This document shows positions 1 to 8,495 of a stretch of DNA of 64,000 nt, piece by piece; within the stretch, counting starts at the first letter, position 1, and every line of letters begins with the position of its first letter. The stretch is from contig NZ_PHKV01000002.1 in NCBI RefSeq assembly GCF_002846205.1, positions 124,001 to 188,000 of the forward strand, in the 5' to 3' direction. The position numbers and the translations under genes were made by a program. Source of the DNA: Xanthomonas prunicola (GTDB lineage: Bacteria; Pseudomonadota; Gammaproteobacteria; Xanthomonadales; Xanthomonadaceae). The notes under the pieces were generated by a model. It did not search any database, had not been told where the DNA came from, and worked only from the letters and a program-made list of their open reading frames with translations.

Positions 1-1
1 G

Positions 2-631
2 CATGTCACCGGTGTGGACTTGAGCGAGGCACAGCTGGGTGCGGCGCGGGCAAATCTCGAACGGCTGGCGTGGTGCCGCGAGCGTTACAGCCTGCAACAG
101 GCCGATGCGAGCGACCTACCGTTCGAGGCGCGTCAGTTCGATGCGGCATTTCTGTGCTGGGTGCTTGAACACGTGCCCTCGCCTGCGCGCGTGCTCAACG
201 AAGTGCGGCGCGTGCTGCTGCCCGGCTCGCCGGTCTACGTGACCGAGGTGATGAATGCCTCGTTCTTGCTGCATCCGTACTCGCCCAATCTGTGGCGCTA
301 CTGGATGGCGTTCAACGATTTCCAGCATGACCAGGGTGGCGACCCGTTCGTCGGTGCCAAGTTGGGTAACCTGCTGCTGGCGGGCGGTTTCCGTGACGTG
401 CAGACCGAGATCAAGACGCTGCATCTGGACAACCGCGAGCCGGGCCGGCGCAAGACCATGATCGGCTTCTGGGAAGAAGTGCTGCTATCGGCGGCCGAAC
501 AATTGCTGCAAGCCGGCGCGGTCGACGCAGCCACCGTGGATGGCATGCGCCGCGAGCTGGCGCAGGTGCACAGCGACCCGAACGCGGTGTTCTTCTATTC
601 GTTCGTGCAGGCGCGCGCCACGGTCTATTGA
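2..631 (+). CDS. Class I SAM-dependent methyltransferase, 5' truncated by window edge
   Basis: The reading frame is already open at the first complete codon and stops at 629-631, so the 5' end lies outside the window. The first visible residues, HVTGVDLSEAQL, are the end of Rossmann motif I with the acidic residue that contacts the ribose of S-adenosylmethionine. They are followed by the acidic DASDLPF segment and the LEHVPSP segment typical of the Methyltransf_11/25 fold. The C-terminal part looks like the lid region of small-molecule methyltransferases. The substrate cannot be read from the sequence. An internal GTG at 14 is not a credible start because it would remove motif I. The 3' end overlaps the convergent hydrolase gene by 7 bases. 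Confidence 0.8.
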   Translation, partial: HVTGVDLSEAQLGAARANLERLAWCRERYSLQQADASDLPFEARQFDAAFLCWVLEHVPSPARVLNEVRRVLLPGSPVYVTEVMNASFLLHPYSPNLWRYWMAFNDFQHDQGGDPFVGAKLGNLLLAGGFRDVQTEIKTLHLDNREPGRRKTMIGFWEEVLLSAAEQLLQAGAVDAATVDGMRRELAQVHSDPNAVFFYSFVQARATVY

Positions 632-1725
632 GTTGCCGATGCGGGCGCGGCGGCCGGAGCGCTGGCGTGTTCCAGGTCGCCGGTCAGCACGGTACTGCGG
701 GGCTCATGCCAGATGCGCTGCCACATCTGCGCCAGCACCGCACCGATCTGATCGCGTGCCACCGGCGCGCGGTACGCCGCCTGCACCTGCCGCGGCACGA
801 TCGGCTGCCACTGGCCGTTGTCGCGATGGGCAACCACAAAGTTGAAGTTGTAGTCCGGTTCCAGGCCCATGCGCAGGTCGCTCAGCATCAGGTCGTCATC
901 GACCAGGCGCGCCCGCATGAAGCCGCGATTGAACCAGGTCAGCCGGCGCACCGAGTCGAACGCGGCCACCTCGCCCAAGGCCTGGGTATTGCTGGAAAAC
1001 CCGCGAAAGTGCATCGGACCGGTATCTGCCACCAGTGAACGCTCGCCGATGACATAGCCGCTGGGCGTCATCGCCACCACGCGCCACAGCAACGTGTTGA
1101 GCGGCATCGGCACCGAGAACCGCGGCGCATCGGCCAGGCCCATCGCCGCCAGCGCGCGATCGGCTTCGCGGTCCACCAGCTGCTTGGCGATCAACGACCA
1201 GCCCAGATACGCGGTACTCGCCACCAGCCCGATCACCAGCACGTGCCGCGCAAACGGGCGCGCGCGCGCAAACCATGCCACCACGCAGGCCAGCAAGAGC
1301 CACAGGGTGTACGCCGGATCGATGATGAAGACGCTCGACCACATCGTCGGATGCGGATGCAGCGGCCACCACAGCTGGGTGCCATAGACGGTGAATGCAT
1401 CCAGCAGCGGGTGCGTGATCAGAGCCAGTTGGATCGCCCAGAACCAGCGCGTGGGCGCAGCGGCCACCCGTCCGTTGCCGTAGCTGCGGAACAGCCACCA
1501 GATCAACCAGCCCACCAGCGGCAGCACGAACAACGAGTGGCTGACGCTACGATGCGCCGTCATCAGCGTCACCGGGTCGTCGGTCAGCGGCAACAGCGCC
1601 AATGCGTCGAGGTCGGGCAAGGTGCCCAACGCCGCGCCGGCCAACAAGGCGGCACGCCGCTGCCCGGGCGGCGCGATGGCGGCAGCGATGGCGCCGCCAA
1701 GAACGATCTGGGTCAATGAATCCAT
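625..1725 (-). CDS. Membrane-bound metal-dependent hydrolase (YdjM/DUF457 family)
   Basis: This 366-residue protein begins MDSLTQIVLGGAIAAAIAP and carries the motifs of the LexA-regulated YdjM-like family: GTLPDLDALAL near residue 40, HRSVSHSL near 60 and HPLLDAFTVYGT near 105. The conserved His and Asp residues of these motifs are thought to bind metal. Several hydrophobic stretches in the first 190 residues indicate an inner-membrane protein with a soluble C-terminal half. The physiological substrate of the family is not established. The gene converges on the methyltransferase gene and diverges from metK. No strong ribosome binding site is visible; the start is chosen from the conserved N-terminus. 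Confidence 0.8.
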   Translation of the reverse strand: MDSLTQIVLGGAIAAAIAPPGQRRAALLAGAALGTLPDLDALALLPLTDDPVTLMTAHRSVSHSLFVLPLVGWLIWWLFRSYGNGRVAAAPTRWFWAIQLALITHPLLDAFTVYGTQLWWPLHPHPTMWSSVFIIDPAYTLWLLLACVVAWFARARPFARHVLVIGLVASTAYLGWSLIAKQLVDREADRALAAMGLADAPRFSVPMPLNTLLWRVVAMTPSGYVIGERSLVADTGPMHFRGFSSNTQALGEVAAFDSVRRLTWFNRGFMRARLVDDDLMLSDLRMGLEPDYNFNFVVAHRDNGQWQPIVPRQVQAAYRAPVARDQIGAVLAQMWQRIWHEPRSTVLTGDLEHASAPAAAPASATQ

Positions 1726-1922
1726 CGGCCGATGCTAGCAGGCCGGACATGCACGGGTAGGCGTGTCGGGCGCGGCAGTTGGCCGGTCGGCACCCGTCCG
1801 TCACCGGGCAGTTAATCCTCGCGCCGATGCGTGGGGCGGGGGGCCGTGCGTCCGGCCGGTAGGCACCGACACCGGCTTAACCCCAAAGCGATCCATTCAG
1901 GCGCACAATGCAACCGAAACAC

Positions 1923-1950
1923 GGTGCGTGTATCATCCGCACCCATCTTT
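1923..1950 (+). promoter_or_regulatory. Possible metK promoter/leader element
   Basis: A -10-like TATCAT lies at 1931-1936, inside the loop of a short hairpin (GGTGCG 1923-1928 with CGCACC 1938-1943) that is followed by CATCTTTTC. No good -35 hexamer is visible. I could not fold the metK leader into a known SAM riboswitch class. Whether the hairpin acts as an operator, an attenuator or nothing is open. Confidence 0.25.
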
Positions 1951-1977
1951 TCATCCGAATAAAGGGATATAAGCCTG

Positions 1978-3189
1978 ATGTCCAGCTACCTGTTCACCTC
2001 CGAATCGGTCTCCGAAGGCCATCCGGACAAGATCGCCGACCAGATCTCCGACGCAGTGCTGGACGCCATCCTGGCCCAGGACAAGCGCGCCCGCGTGGCA
2101 TGCGAGACGATGGTCAAGACGGGCGTTGCGATCGTGGCCGGCGAAGTGACCACCAGTGCCTGGATCGACCTGGAAGCGTTGACCCGCAAGGTCATCCTGG
2201 ACATCGGCTACAACAGCTCCGACGTCGGCTTCGACGGCGAGACCTGTGGCGTGCTCAACCTGATCGGCAAGCAGTCGCCCGACATCAACCAGGGCGTGGA
2301 CCGCAAGAATCCCGAGCAGCAGGGTGCTGGCGATCAGGGCCTGATGTTCGGCTATGCCACCAACGAAACCGACAGCTTCATGCCGGCGGCCATCCACCTC
2401 TCGCACCGTCTGGTCGAGCAGCAGGCCAAGATCCGCAAGAAGAAGAACTCGGCGCTGTCCTGGCTGCGTCCGGACGCCAAGTCGCAGGTCACCCTGCGCT
2501 ATGAAGACGGCGTGGCGACGGCGATCGATGCGGTGGTGCTGTCGACCCAGCACGATCCGGGCGTGAAGCAGAAAGATCTGATCGAAGCGGTGCGCGAGGA
2601 AATCCTCAAGCCGGTGCTGCCCGCCAAGTGGCTGCACAAGGGCACCAAGTTCCACATCAACCCGACCGGCAAGTTCGTGATCGGCGGCCCGGTGGGCGAC
2701 TGCGGCCTGACCGGTCGCAAGATCATCGTCGACACCTACGGCGGCTGGGCCCGTCACGGCGGCGGCGCGTTCTCGGGCAAGGATCCGTCCAAGGTCGACC
2801 GTTCGGCAGCCTACGCTGCGCGTTACGTGGCCAAGAACGTGGTGGCTGCGGGCCTGGCCGACCGTTGCGAAGTGCAGGTCTCCTACGCCATCGGCGTGGC
2901 CGAGCCGACCTCGATTTCGGTCACCACCTTCGGCACCGGCAAGATCGCCGACGAGCAGATCGAAAAGCTGATCCGCAAGCATTTCGACCTGCGCCCGTTC
3001 GGCATCATCCAGATGCTCGACCTGATCCATCCGATGTATCAGCAGACCGCGTCTTACGGCCACTTCGGCCGCAAGCCGAAGGACTTCACCTACACCGACG
3101 GTACCGGCGCGCAGCACAGCGCGACCTCCTTCTCGTGGGAAAAGACCGACCGCGCCGACGCACTGCGTGCGGCCGCCAAGCTGAAATAA
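1978..3189 (+). CDS. metK: S-adenosylmethionine synthetase
   Basis: Methionine adenosyltransferase makes S-adenosylmethionine from ATP and methionine in the cytoplasm. The 403-residue protein shows the family signatures: [12 protein letters not shown] at 14-25, the hexapeptide signature GAGDQGLM at 116-123 and the phosphate-binding loop [12 protein letters not shown] at 261-272. It is slightly longer than the roughly 384-residue E. coli enzyme. The ATG at 1978 follows AAAGGGATATAAGCCTG, which gives a purine-rich site somewhat far from the start. The gene is monocistronic with a strong terminator at 3228. It belongs functionally with ahcY and metF further along the window, which recycle its product. 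Confidence 0.97.
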
Positions 3190-3227
3190 TCACGCTGCTC
3201 CTGCCGGAGCAAGCGAGATGCGTGATG

Positions 3228-3259
3228 ACTGGGCCGCTGATGCGGCCCAGTTGCGTTTT
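3228..3259 (+). terminator. metK rho-independent terminator
   Basis: A perfect 10-bp stem, ACTGGGCCGC (3228-3237) with GCGGCCCAGT (3242-3251), closes a TGAT loop and is followed by TGCGTTTT. It lies 39 bases after the metK stop codon. Confidence 0.85.
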
Positions 3260-3499
3260 GGGAGTGTGTCGGCAGGATGCAGTCGATGCTGTTGCAGTTG
3301 CCTGATCCAGCTGTCTGCCGCTGGATAGCCAGAGCGCCGGGATTGTTTCGCTCATTGGCCGCGCGCTTGCCGGCGTCGCGGATAAAGCCACGCTCCACGC
3401 GGAAGAGGGGGCGAGGGTATGGGCGAGGCAGTGGTGCGTCACCGTCGAAGGCGCGTGGCGACGGGTTGGTCATTGCCGAAACCAGGGACTCTTGCGGCA

Positions 3500-3577
3500 C
3501 ACCCTCATCCGCCCCTGGGCGGCACCTTCTCCCCATGAAGGAGGGCAACATCTCGAGGGGAGAAGGAAGCAGCACGT
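3500..3577. repeat. Degenerate copy of the 197-bp interspersed repeat
   Basis: Read on the minus strand this segment runs CCTTCTCCCCTCG, then GGGGAGAAGGTG, then GGCGGATGAGGG. The same succession of motifs (CTTCTCCCGCC, GGGAGAAGGTGGCG, CCGGATGAGGG) opens each unit of the array at 62531-63669. It occupies the gap between metK and the phosphatase gene. The rest of 3260-3641 shows nothing gene-like. Confidence 0.6.
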
Positions 3578-3641
3578 CCCTGATTTAAGTAAGGGCAAAG
3601 TCCCTCACAGGGCTCCAACACGCGCGATCACAAGCGCGCTA

Positions 3642-4955
3642 TCACCGATCGAGCAGCAACTGCTGTTCAAGCGCCTTGGCAAATTCAGGCAATGGGCAGG
3701 CCATCCGTTGCGTCGGAGCGCACAGACCCAGCGCCAACTGCTGCTGCAACGGCGGGTGGGCCAGATCCAGCAGTGCCAGGGTGCGTAGCTGATCCAGTGA
3801 TTGCGCCAGATAGCGGGCACGCACCACCCGCGTTCCGTCGGGTTGGCGCCACAGGCCTAGCAGCAACGCGCCACCCGGTGGCGGATCGTCGGCGCCGTAG
3901 CCAGGCAGATGGAAATGCACACCCAGCAGGCCACTCAATGCGGCGATATGGGTGTCGCTGCCGACGAACAACGAGATCTTCGGCGCCTGCGCGTCACCGA
4001 AACGTTGCAAGACCTCGCGCGCCAGCGGTGCACCCGAACGCGAGGCCATGTAGTGCGGCCGTGCGTAAATGTCGAACAGCAAGGCGTGCAAGCGGGAGAC
4101 CTGGGCCAGGCGCTCGGGCGTGGCGCGGCCCCAACCGACCTGCGAGAGCGGCAGGCCTTCTGCGTATTGCAGCAGCAACACCTCGCCGGTGCCGGACGTC
4201 AGATCAATCGGGCCGCCTAATGCAAGGCCGCGCCCATTGGCCGACGGCGCCAGCGTGGAAGGCATCTGCGCGAAATCGCAGGGCGTCTGCGTGCAGCCCA
4301 GAATCTGCTGCAGTGCCTGCAGCTCGGCGGCATGGCCTTGCAGCAAGGCGGCAGGGCCACCGGTCTGTTGCCGGATCGATGCGACCGCTGCGGCCGCATC
4401 GAACGGCACCGTGCCGGCTTCGATCGGTCGGAACAGCGGATCGTTGCTGCCAGCCTCCCGATGCCCGGCGACGACGCCGCAGCCGGGTGCGAGCGCATCG
4501 GCCAGCAACGCGCCACTATCGATGGTGCGTTGATCGGTATTGGCCCACACCGACATGCTGCCGTTTGCGGGGCATCCACTGCTCGGCAACAGCGCGTGCT
4601 GCACCAACCATTGGCGCAGATACTCGCCGCTCAAGCGCACGCCTTTGCGACCATGCGGGGTGAGAAGGCTGGCAGGCGTGGACCACTGCGGCCAGGGTTG
4701 GTCGGCATAGTGCGCGGCGGCGGCCTCGCCTTGCAGTGGTGCGCGCACGCCATGCCGGAACACCACCACCACGCGCTCCAGTTGCGCGGTCTGCGCGGAT
4801 GCCGGCGCGCCGGTACCCACCTGGTCGCCGGCGGTGCCGGTCGATTGATCGCCACCGCGCGCTGTGGAGGCGCTTGGAATCGAAGCGGCGCAGCCGCCCA
4901 ACGCCAACCCAGCCGCCAAGACCAGGCACCACATGCTGCCGGTTGCCACCAGCAT
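3642..4955 (-). CDS. Histidine acid phosphatase (phytase-like) lipoprotein
   Basis: The catalytic signature RHGVRAP of branch-2 histidine phosphatases (phytase AppA, glucose-1-phosphatase) is at residues 67-73 when translation starts at 4955. The frame stays open upstream to 5240, but only the 4955 start puts a signal sequence and lipobox (LALGGC, Cys22) at the N-terminus, so the 437-residue form is preferred. This predicts a membrane-anchored lipoprotein hydrolysing phosphomonoesters outside the cytoplasm. The C-terminal proton-donor motif reads GSDTH near 332-336 where relatives have GHDTN or GHDSN: the Asp is kept, the preceding His is Ser. The gene follows a TonB receptor gene 275 bases upstream on the same strand, so the pair may take up and process a phosphorylated nutrient; this is inference. 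Confidence 0.82.
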   Translation of the reverse strand: MLVATGSMWCLVLAAGLALGGCAASIPSASTARGGDQSTGTAGDQVGTGAPASAQTAQLERVVVVFRHGVRAPLQGEAAAAHYADQPWPQWSTPASLLTPHGRKGVRLSGEYLRQWLVQHALLPSSGCPANGSMSVWANTDQRTIDSGALLADALAPGCGVVAGHREAGSNDPLFRPIEAGTVPFDAAAAVASIRQQTGGPAALLQGHAAELQALQQILGCTQTPCDFAQMPSTLAPSANGRGLALGGPIDLTSGTGEVLLLQYAEGLPLSQVGWGRATPERLAQVSRLHALLFDIYARPHYMASRSGAPLAREVLQRFGDAQAPKISLFVGSDTHIAALSGLLGVHFHLPGYGADDPPPGGALLLGLWRQPDGTRVVRARYLAQSLDQLRTLALLDLAHPPLQQQLALGLCAPTQRMACPLPEFAKALEQQLLLDR

Positions 4956-5229
4956 GCCACGGGGCGTGCTGGACCTCGGCGCAGTGCCGACGCAGTGCCT
5001 GCGCCTTGCCTGCCGCGTAGGTGCCGCGATCCCCATCGCGGCACCTACGCTACCTACAGCGCGGTCGGCCAAGCGCGGCGCCCCACCGCCGGCCCACAGC
5101 GCGCGTCGCGGTGCCCCCTGCCCGGTTCCGTGGCAATCACCGGCGGACCCTGCCCGGTGTTGCGCGTCCGTCATGCCGTTTGCATCTTGCTGTGCGCCTG
5201 TCGGGTCGTCGCATGCGAGTTTCGCGCGA

Positions 5230-8001
5230 TCAGAACACATATTTTGCGGTCAACAGGCTGGTCATGCCGGAATCGACGATGTCGGAAATCGCATCGGTCT
5301 CGTGGCCCACATGTGCCCAATAGCTGTGCTGTTTGGTGAGGTTGGCCACCGACAGATCCACACGCAGGTGCTCGTTCGGTGCATAGCCCAGATGCAGGTC
5401 CACGCGGGTGATCGGCTTGATCCACAGGTTGTCCCAATTTGCGCCCTTGTTGAGATAGTCGTACACCGACACGTATTCGCCGGAGTAGTGATAGCTCAGG
5501 TTGACCGACCACGGCCCCTTTTCGTAGAACAGCTCCGCATTGGCGAGCAGGTTCGGTGCGTTCTGGATACGTTCGTGCGAGAAGCCCTCTTCTCCCAGAT
5601 CCACGCGTGTGGTCTGGCGGGTGAGGTTGGCACCGATGCCGAAGCCGTCCAGCGGTGCGGGCAGGCCCTGGAAGGTTTGCCGCACGGCCGCTTCCATGCC
5701 CAGCACGCGGCCGTCGCCGCCGTTTTGCGGACGGACGAAACGGATGTTGCCGCTTTCGCTTTCGCCGGCATTGGCGGCGTTCGAACCGCTCTCGTAGATG
5801 TAATCGGTGAGGCGCTTGTAATAGCCTGCCAACATGGCGTGGCCGCCGCTGTCGTTCTGCCATTCGCCCGACAGGTCCACGTTGAGCGACTTGATCGGTT
5901 TCAGATCCGGGTTGCCTTCAGTGATGGTGGTCTGGCCATCGCTGGAGATGTCGGTGGAGCGGCCGCCGCCCAGTTGCACGAACGCCGGGCGCGTGTAGCT
6001 GGTCCACACCGAGCCGCGATACACCGCGCCATCGCCATCGGGCCGGTAATTGACGAACACGCTGGGCAAGGCGACGTTGTAGCGCGTGTGGTTATTGGCG
6101 AACGCGCCGACCTGCTCGGCACCGTTGATGGCGGCCGGCTGTGCCCAGAACGTGTTGGTGATGGCGGTATGTTCGAAGCGCACGCCCGGCAGGATTTCCC
6201 AGTTGCCGGTGCGCAAGGTGGCCATCGCGTAGGCAGCGCTCACCGCTTCGGTCGCGCGCATGGTGTTGCAGTTGAGGTTGTTGGTCGCCAACTGGCCGCA
6301 ACTGTCGAAACTGGCGGGCGTGAGCGTGCGTGCGATCAGGTCGTTGAGGGCTGCATTGCTCAGGCGCACGGTGGGAAACGCGTATTGGCCTGGATATACC
6401 GCATCGTAGCGCTGCGCGATCAGGCCGGTATCGCGCAACAAGGTGCCGTTGGTGTACTTGGCATTGGTCCAATCGCGATCGGTGAAGCTGCGCGAGCTGT
6501 CGACATACTTCACGCCAAAGGCAATGCGGCTGAGCAGTCCCGCATCGAAGTCATATGCCACATCGAACTTGCCGCCGCCCTTGTCCTGACCGCTGTATTG
6601 CTTGGAAATCTGCCCGGTGCGCCGCGCATACAGGCTGCCCACGTCCGAGGCCTGCGCCTGCATGGCCGGGGTGAGCAATGGGATCGGGAAACCGTCGCCG
6701 TCGTAGCTGATGAAGCGGTTGGCGCCGTAGGCGAAGTTGGTCGAACTGTACTGGTCGTTGCGCGCGGAGATTTCCACGTGATCCGGGCGATCGTTATTGC
6801 CGGTGCCGTAGAAGATGTTCGGCGCGAACGTCCAGTGGCCGAGCTGCTTTTCTGCACCGAACTGCACGGTGGCCAGATCGGCCTGCTCGGGATTGGTTTC
6901 GTACCAGTAACGCACCGCAACCCGATTGATCTGCGGCTGATACACGCCGCTGCTGCCGATCTGGGTGAAGCTGACATTGGCCGGCACGAACTGCGTGTAG
7001 CCGGTGTTCTGCTCGGTCTTGGCGAAGGCGTAGGTCATGCGTGCATACAGATGCAGGCTGGGATCCACACGCCAATCGAAGGCCGCATTGCCGCCGTAGC
7101 GGCGCGTGTCGCCCTGCGAGTAACCGATATTCACGCCGGTGCTCTGCAAGACCTCTTGCGGGTCGGCGCCGGCCGCCAGATTGCCGCTGGCATCGGCCCG
7201 TGCGAATTTCCATGCGCCATCGTTGCGTGCAGCCGAGGCAGAGGCCACTTCGCTGTTCACGAAATGGCGCTCGTCGTAATACGCACTCACCGACACGCCG
7301 AACTGCCCGGCATCGCCGAAACGCGCATGCCAATCGCCGGCTGCGCCACTGCCCAGACCAGAATCACCGTAGTCGCGCGCACGGCTTTCCAGGCGTCCAC
7401 TCAACGTCACGCTGCCACCCTGGCGATCGGGCGAATCGAATGCACTGGGCGTGCGGTAATCGATGGTGCCGCCGATCGCATCGCCGTCCATGTCGGCGGT
7501 AGAGGTCTTGTTCAACACGATGGTCTGCAGGCCCGAAGGCGGCAGCAGGCTCAATTGCACACCGCGGCTGTACGGCATGCCCTGCGCGACATTGATGCCG
7601 TTGATCAGGTTGACGTTGTATTCGGCATTGAGGCCGCGCACCGATGAAAACATACCTTCGCCGCGCGCGGCGCCGTCGATGCCGCCGAAATACGACTGCC
7701 CGGTATTGATCACGTTGACGCCCGGCATCAAGCCCAGCGCTTCGGCTACGTTGTGCACGGCGGTGGTCTTGAGATCGTCGGCCGACAACACGTTGACGGT
7801 ATTGGTGGCGGCCATCTGCATGTCGGTCGCGTTATAGCGCGTGGCAGCGACAGTGACCTTGTCCAGCGTGGCCATGTCGCCCTGCGCGGGCGTCGTGGCT
7901 TGGGTGGCCTGTGCCGCGGCATGGCCGCACAGTGTGCACAACGACAAACACAGCGCCTGCGACAACCGCGAAGGACGCAACAGCGAACGACGAACGACCA
8001 T
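5230..8001 (-). CDS. TonB-dependent outer-membrane receptor
   Basis: This is a 923-residue outer-membrane transporter. A signal sequence ending near HAAAQA is followed by a TonB-box-like region (DKVTVAATR) and a plug domain, with VLSADDLKTTAVHNVAEALG and a short VRGLNAEYNVNLING stretch. The remainder alternates polar and aromatic residues like a 22-strand barrel and ends in the terminal Phe (LTAKYVF) needed for barrel assembly. ATG 8001 was chosen because it starts directly at the signal peptide; an upstream in-frame TTG at 8046 adds 15 residues and is less likely. The ligand cannot be deduced. The downstream phosphatase suggests a phosphate ester or phytate breakdown product, but that is only context. 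Confidence 0.92.
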   Translation of the reverse strand: MVVRRSLLRPSRLSQALCLSLCTLCGHAAAQATQATTPAQGDMATLDKVTVAATRYNATDMQMAATNTVNVLSADDLKTTAVHNVAEALGLMPGVNVINTGQSYFGGIDGAARGEGMFSSVRGLNAEYNVNLINGINVAQGMPYSRGVQLSLLPPSGLQTIVLNKTSTADMDGDAIGGTIDYRTPSAFDSPDRQGGSVTLSGRLESRARDYGDSGLGSGAAGDWHARFGDAGQFGVSVSAYYDERHFVNSEVASASAARNDGAWKFARADASGNLAAGADPQEVLQSTGVNIGYSQGDTRRYGGNAAFDWRVDPSLHLYARMTYAFAKTEQNTGYTQFVPANVSFTQIGSSGVYQPQINRVAVRYWYETNPEQADLATVQFGAEKQLGHWTFAPNIFYGTGNNDRPDHVEISARNDQYSSTNFAYGANRFISYDGDGFPIPLLTPAMQAQASDVGSLYARRTGQISKQYSGQDKGGGKFDVAYDFDAGLLSRIAFGVKYVDSSRSFTDRDWTNAKYTNGTLLRDTGLIAQRYDAVYPGQYAFPTVRLSNAALNDLIARTLTPASFDSCGQLATNNLNCNTMRATEAVSAAYAMATLRTGNWEILPGVRFEHTAITNTFWAQPAAINGAEQVGAFANNHTRYNVALPSVFVNYRPDGDGAVYRGSVWTSYTRPAFVQLGGGRSTDISSDGQTTITEGNPDLKPIKSLNVDLSGEWQNDSGGHAMLAGYYKRLTDYIYESGSNAANAGESESGNIRFVRPQNGGDGRVLGMEAAVRQTFQGLPAPLDGFGIGANLTRQTTRVDLGEEGFSHERIQNAPNLLANAELFYEKGPWSVNLSYHYSGEYVSVYDYLNKGANWDNLWIKPITRVDLHLGYAPNEHLRVDLSVANLTKQHSYWAHVGHETDAISDIVDSGMTSLLTAKYVF

Positions 8002-8495
8002 GATCGAATCCGATGAATGCAGCAGCGCGCCATGGATACGCGCCAAGGCTGCGCCGCCGCGAATGTGGGGAAGCCAAGCAGCCAGCGGAGGCGGAACTGC
8101 ATCACACCTGCAAGCAGGCGCCGCGCATGGTGGTGATGCGGTATTTCAGTTTGGTGACCGTGCTGGCGAACATGACAAATGCACGCAACGCATGCGCAAT
8201 TCGGCACAGTCGTTGGCGTATGGAGGCGAAAATTGTCGAAGGTCTGCGCTGCTTGCCTGGCGCACACATCCTCCGACATCAGGGCATGCACGCCAGCGAC
8301 GCGTTGCACGGGCCCTGATGTTGGCGCAGACACGCATTTCAATCACCTGACGGTTGCGCGCGAACGGCGAGCTGGGGCCGGCAGCCTGTTGGCGACCCAG
8401 CCAGCATGCGATCGACGCGCATCACGGTTGCACGCAGGGCAGCCCACACCAATGCGCGCGCGGCTCAAGCGCGCTCCCCGCTCGCCACGCCTGCG
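8002..8495. other. Intergenic region upstream of the TonB receptor gene
   Basis: These 494 bases lie between the 3' end of the OmpA-lipoprotein gene and the receptor start, both on the minus strand. They should hold the receptor promoter. I see no convincing -35/-10 pair, no terminator with a T-run and no credible small gene. Confidence 0.5.

Noticed and set aside
1800..1977. SAM riboswitch upstream of metK
   Set aside because: I could not find the SAM-I, SAM-II or SAM-IV conserved cores; only a short hairpin is visible.
4956..5240. N-terminal extension of the phosphatase overlapping the TonB receptor gene
   Set aside because: The added residues are Arg/Gly/Ala-rich without a signal and would bury the lipobox.
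4864..7647. Plus-strand open frame of over 900 codons opposite the TonB receptor
   Set aside because: Antisense to a clear TonB-dependent receptor; the translation is rich in His, Arg and Val patterns typical of reverse-complement coding sequence.
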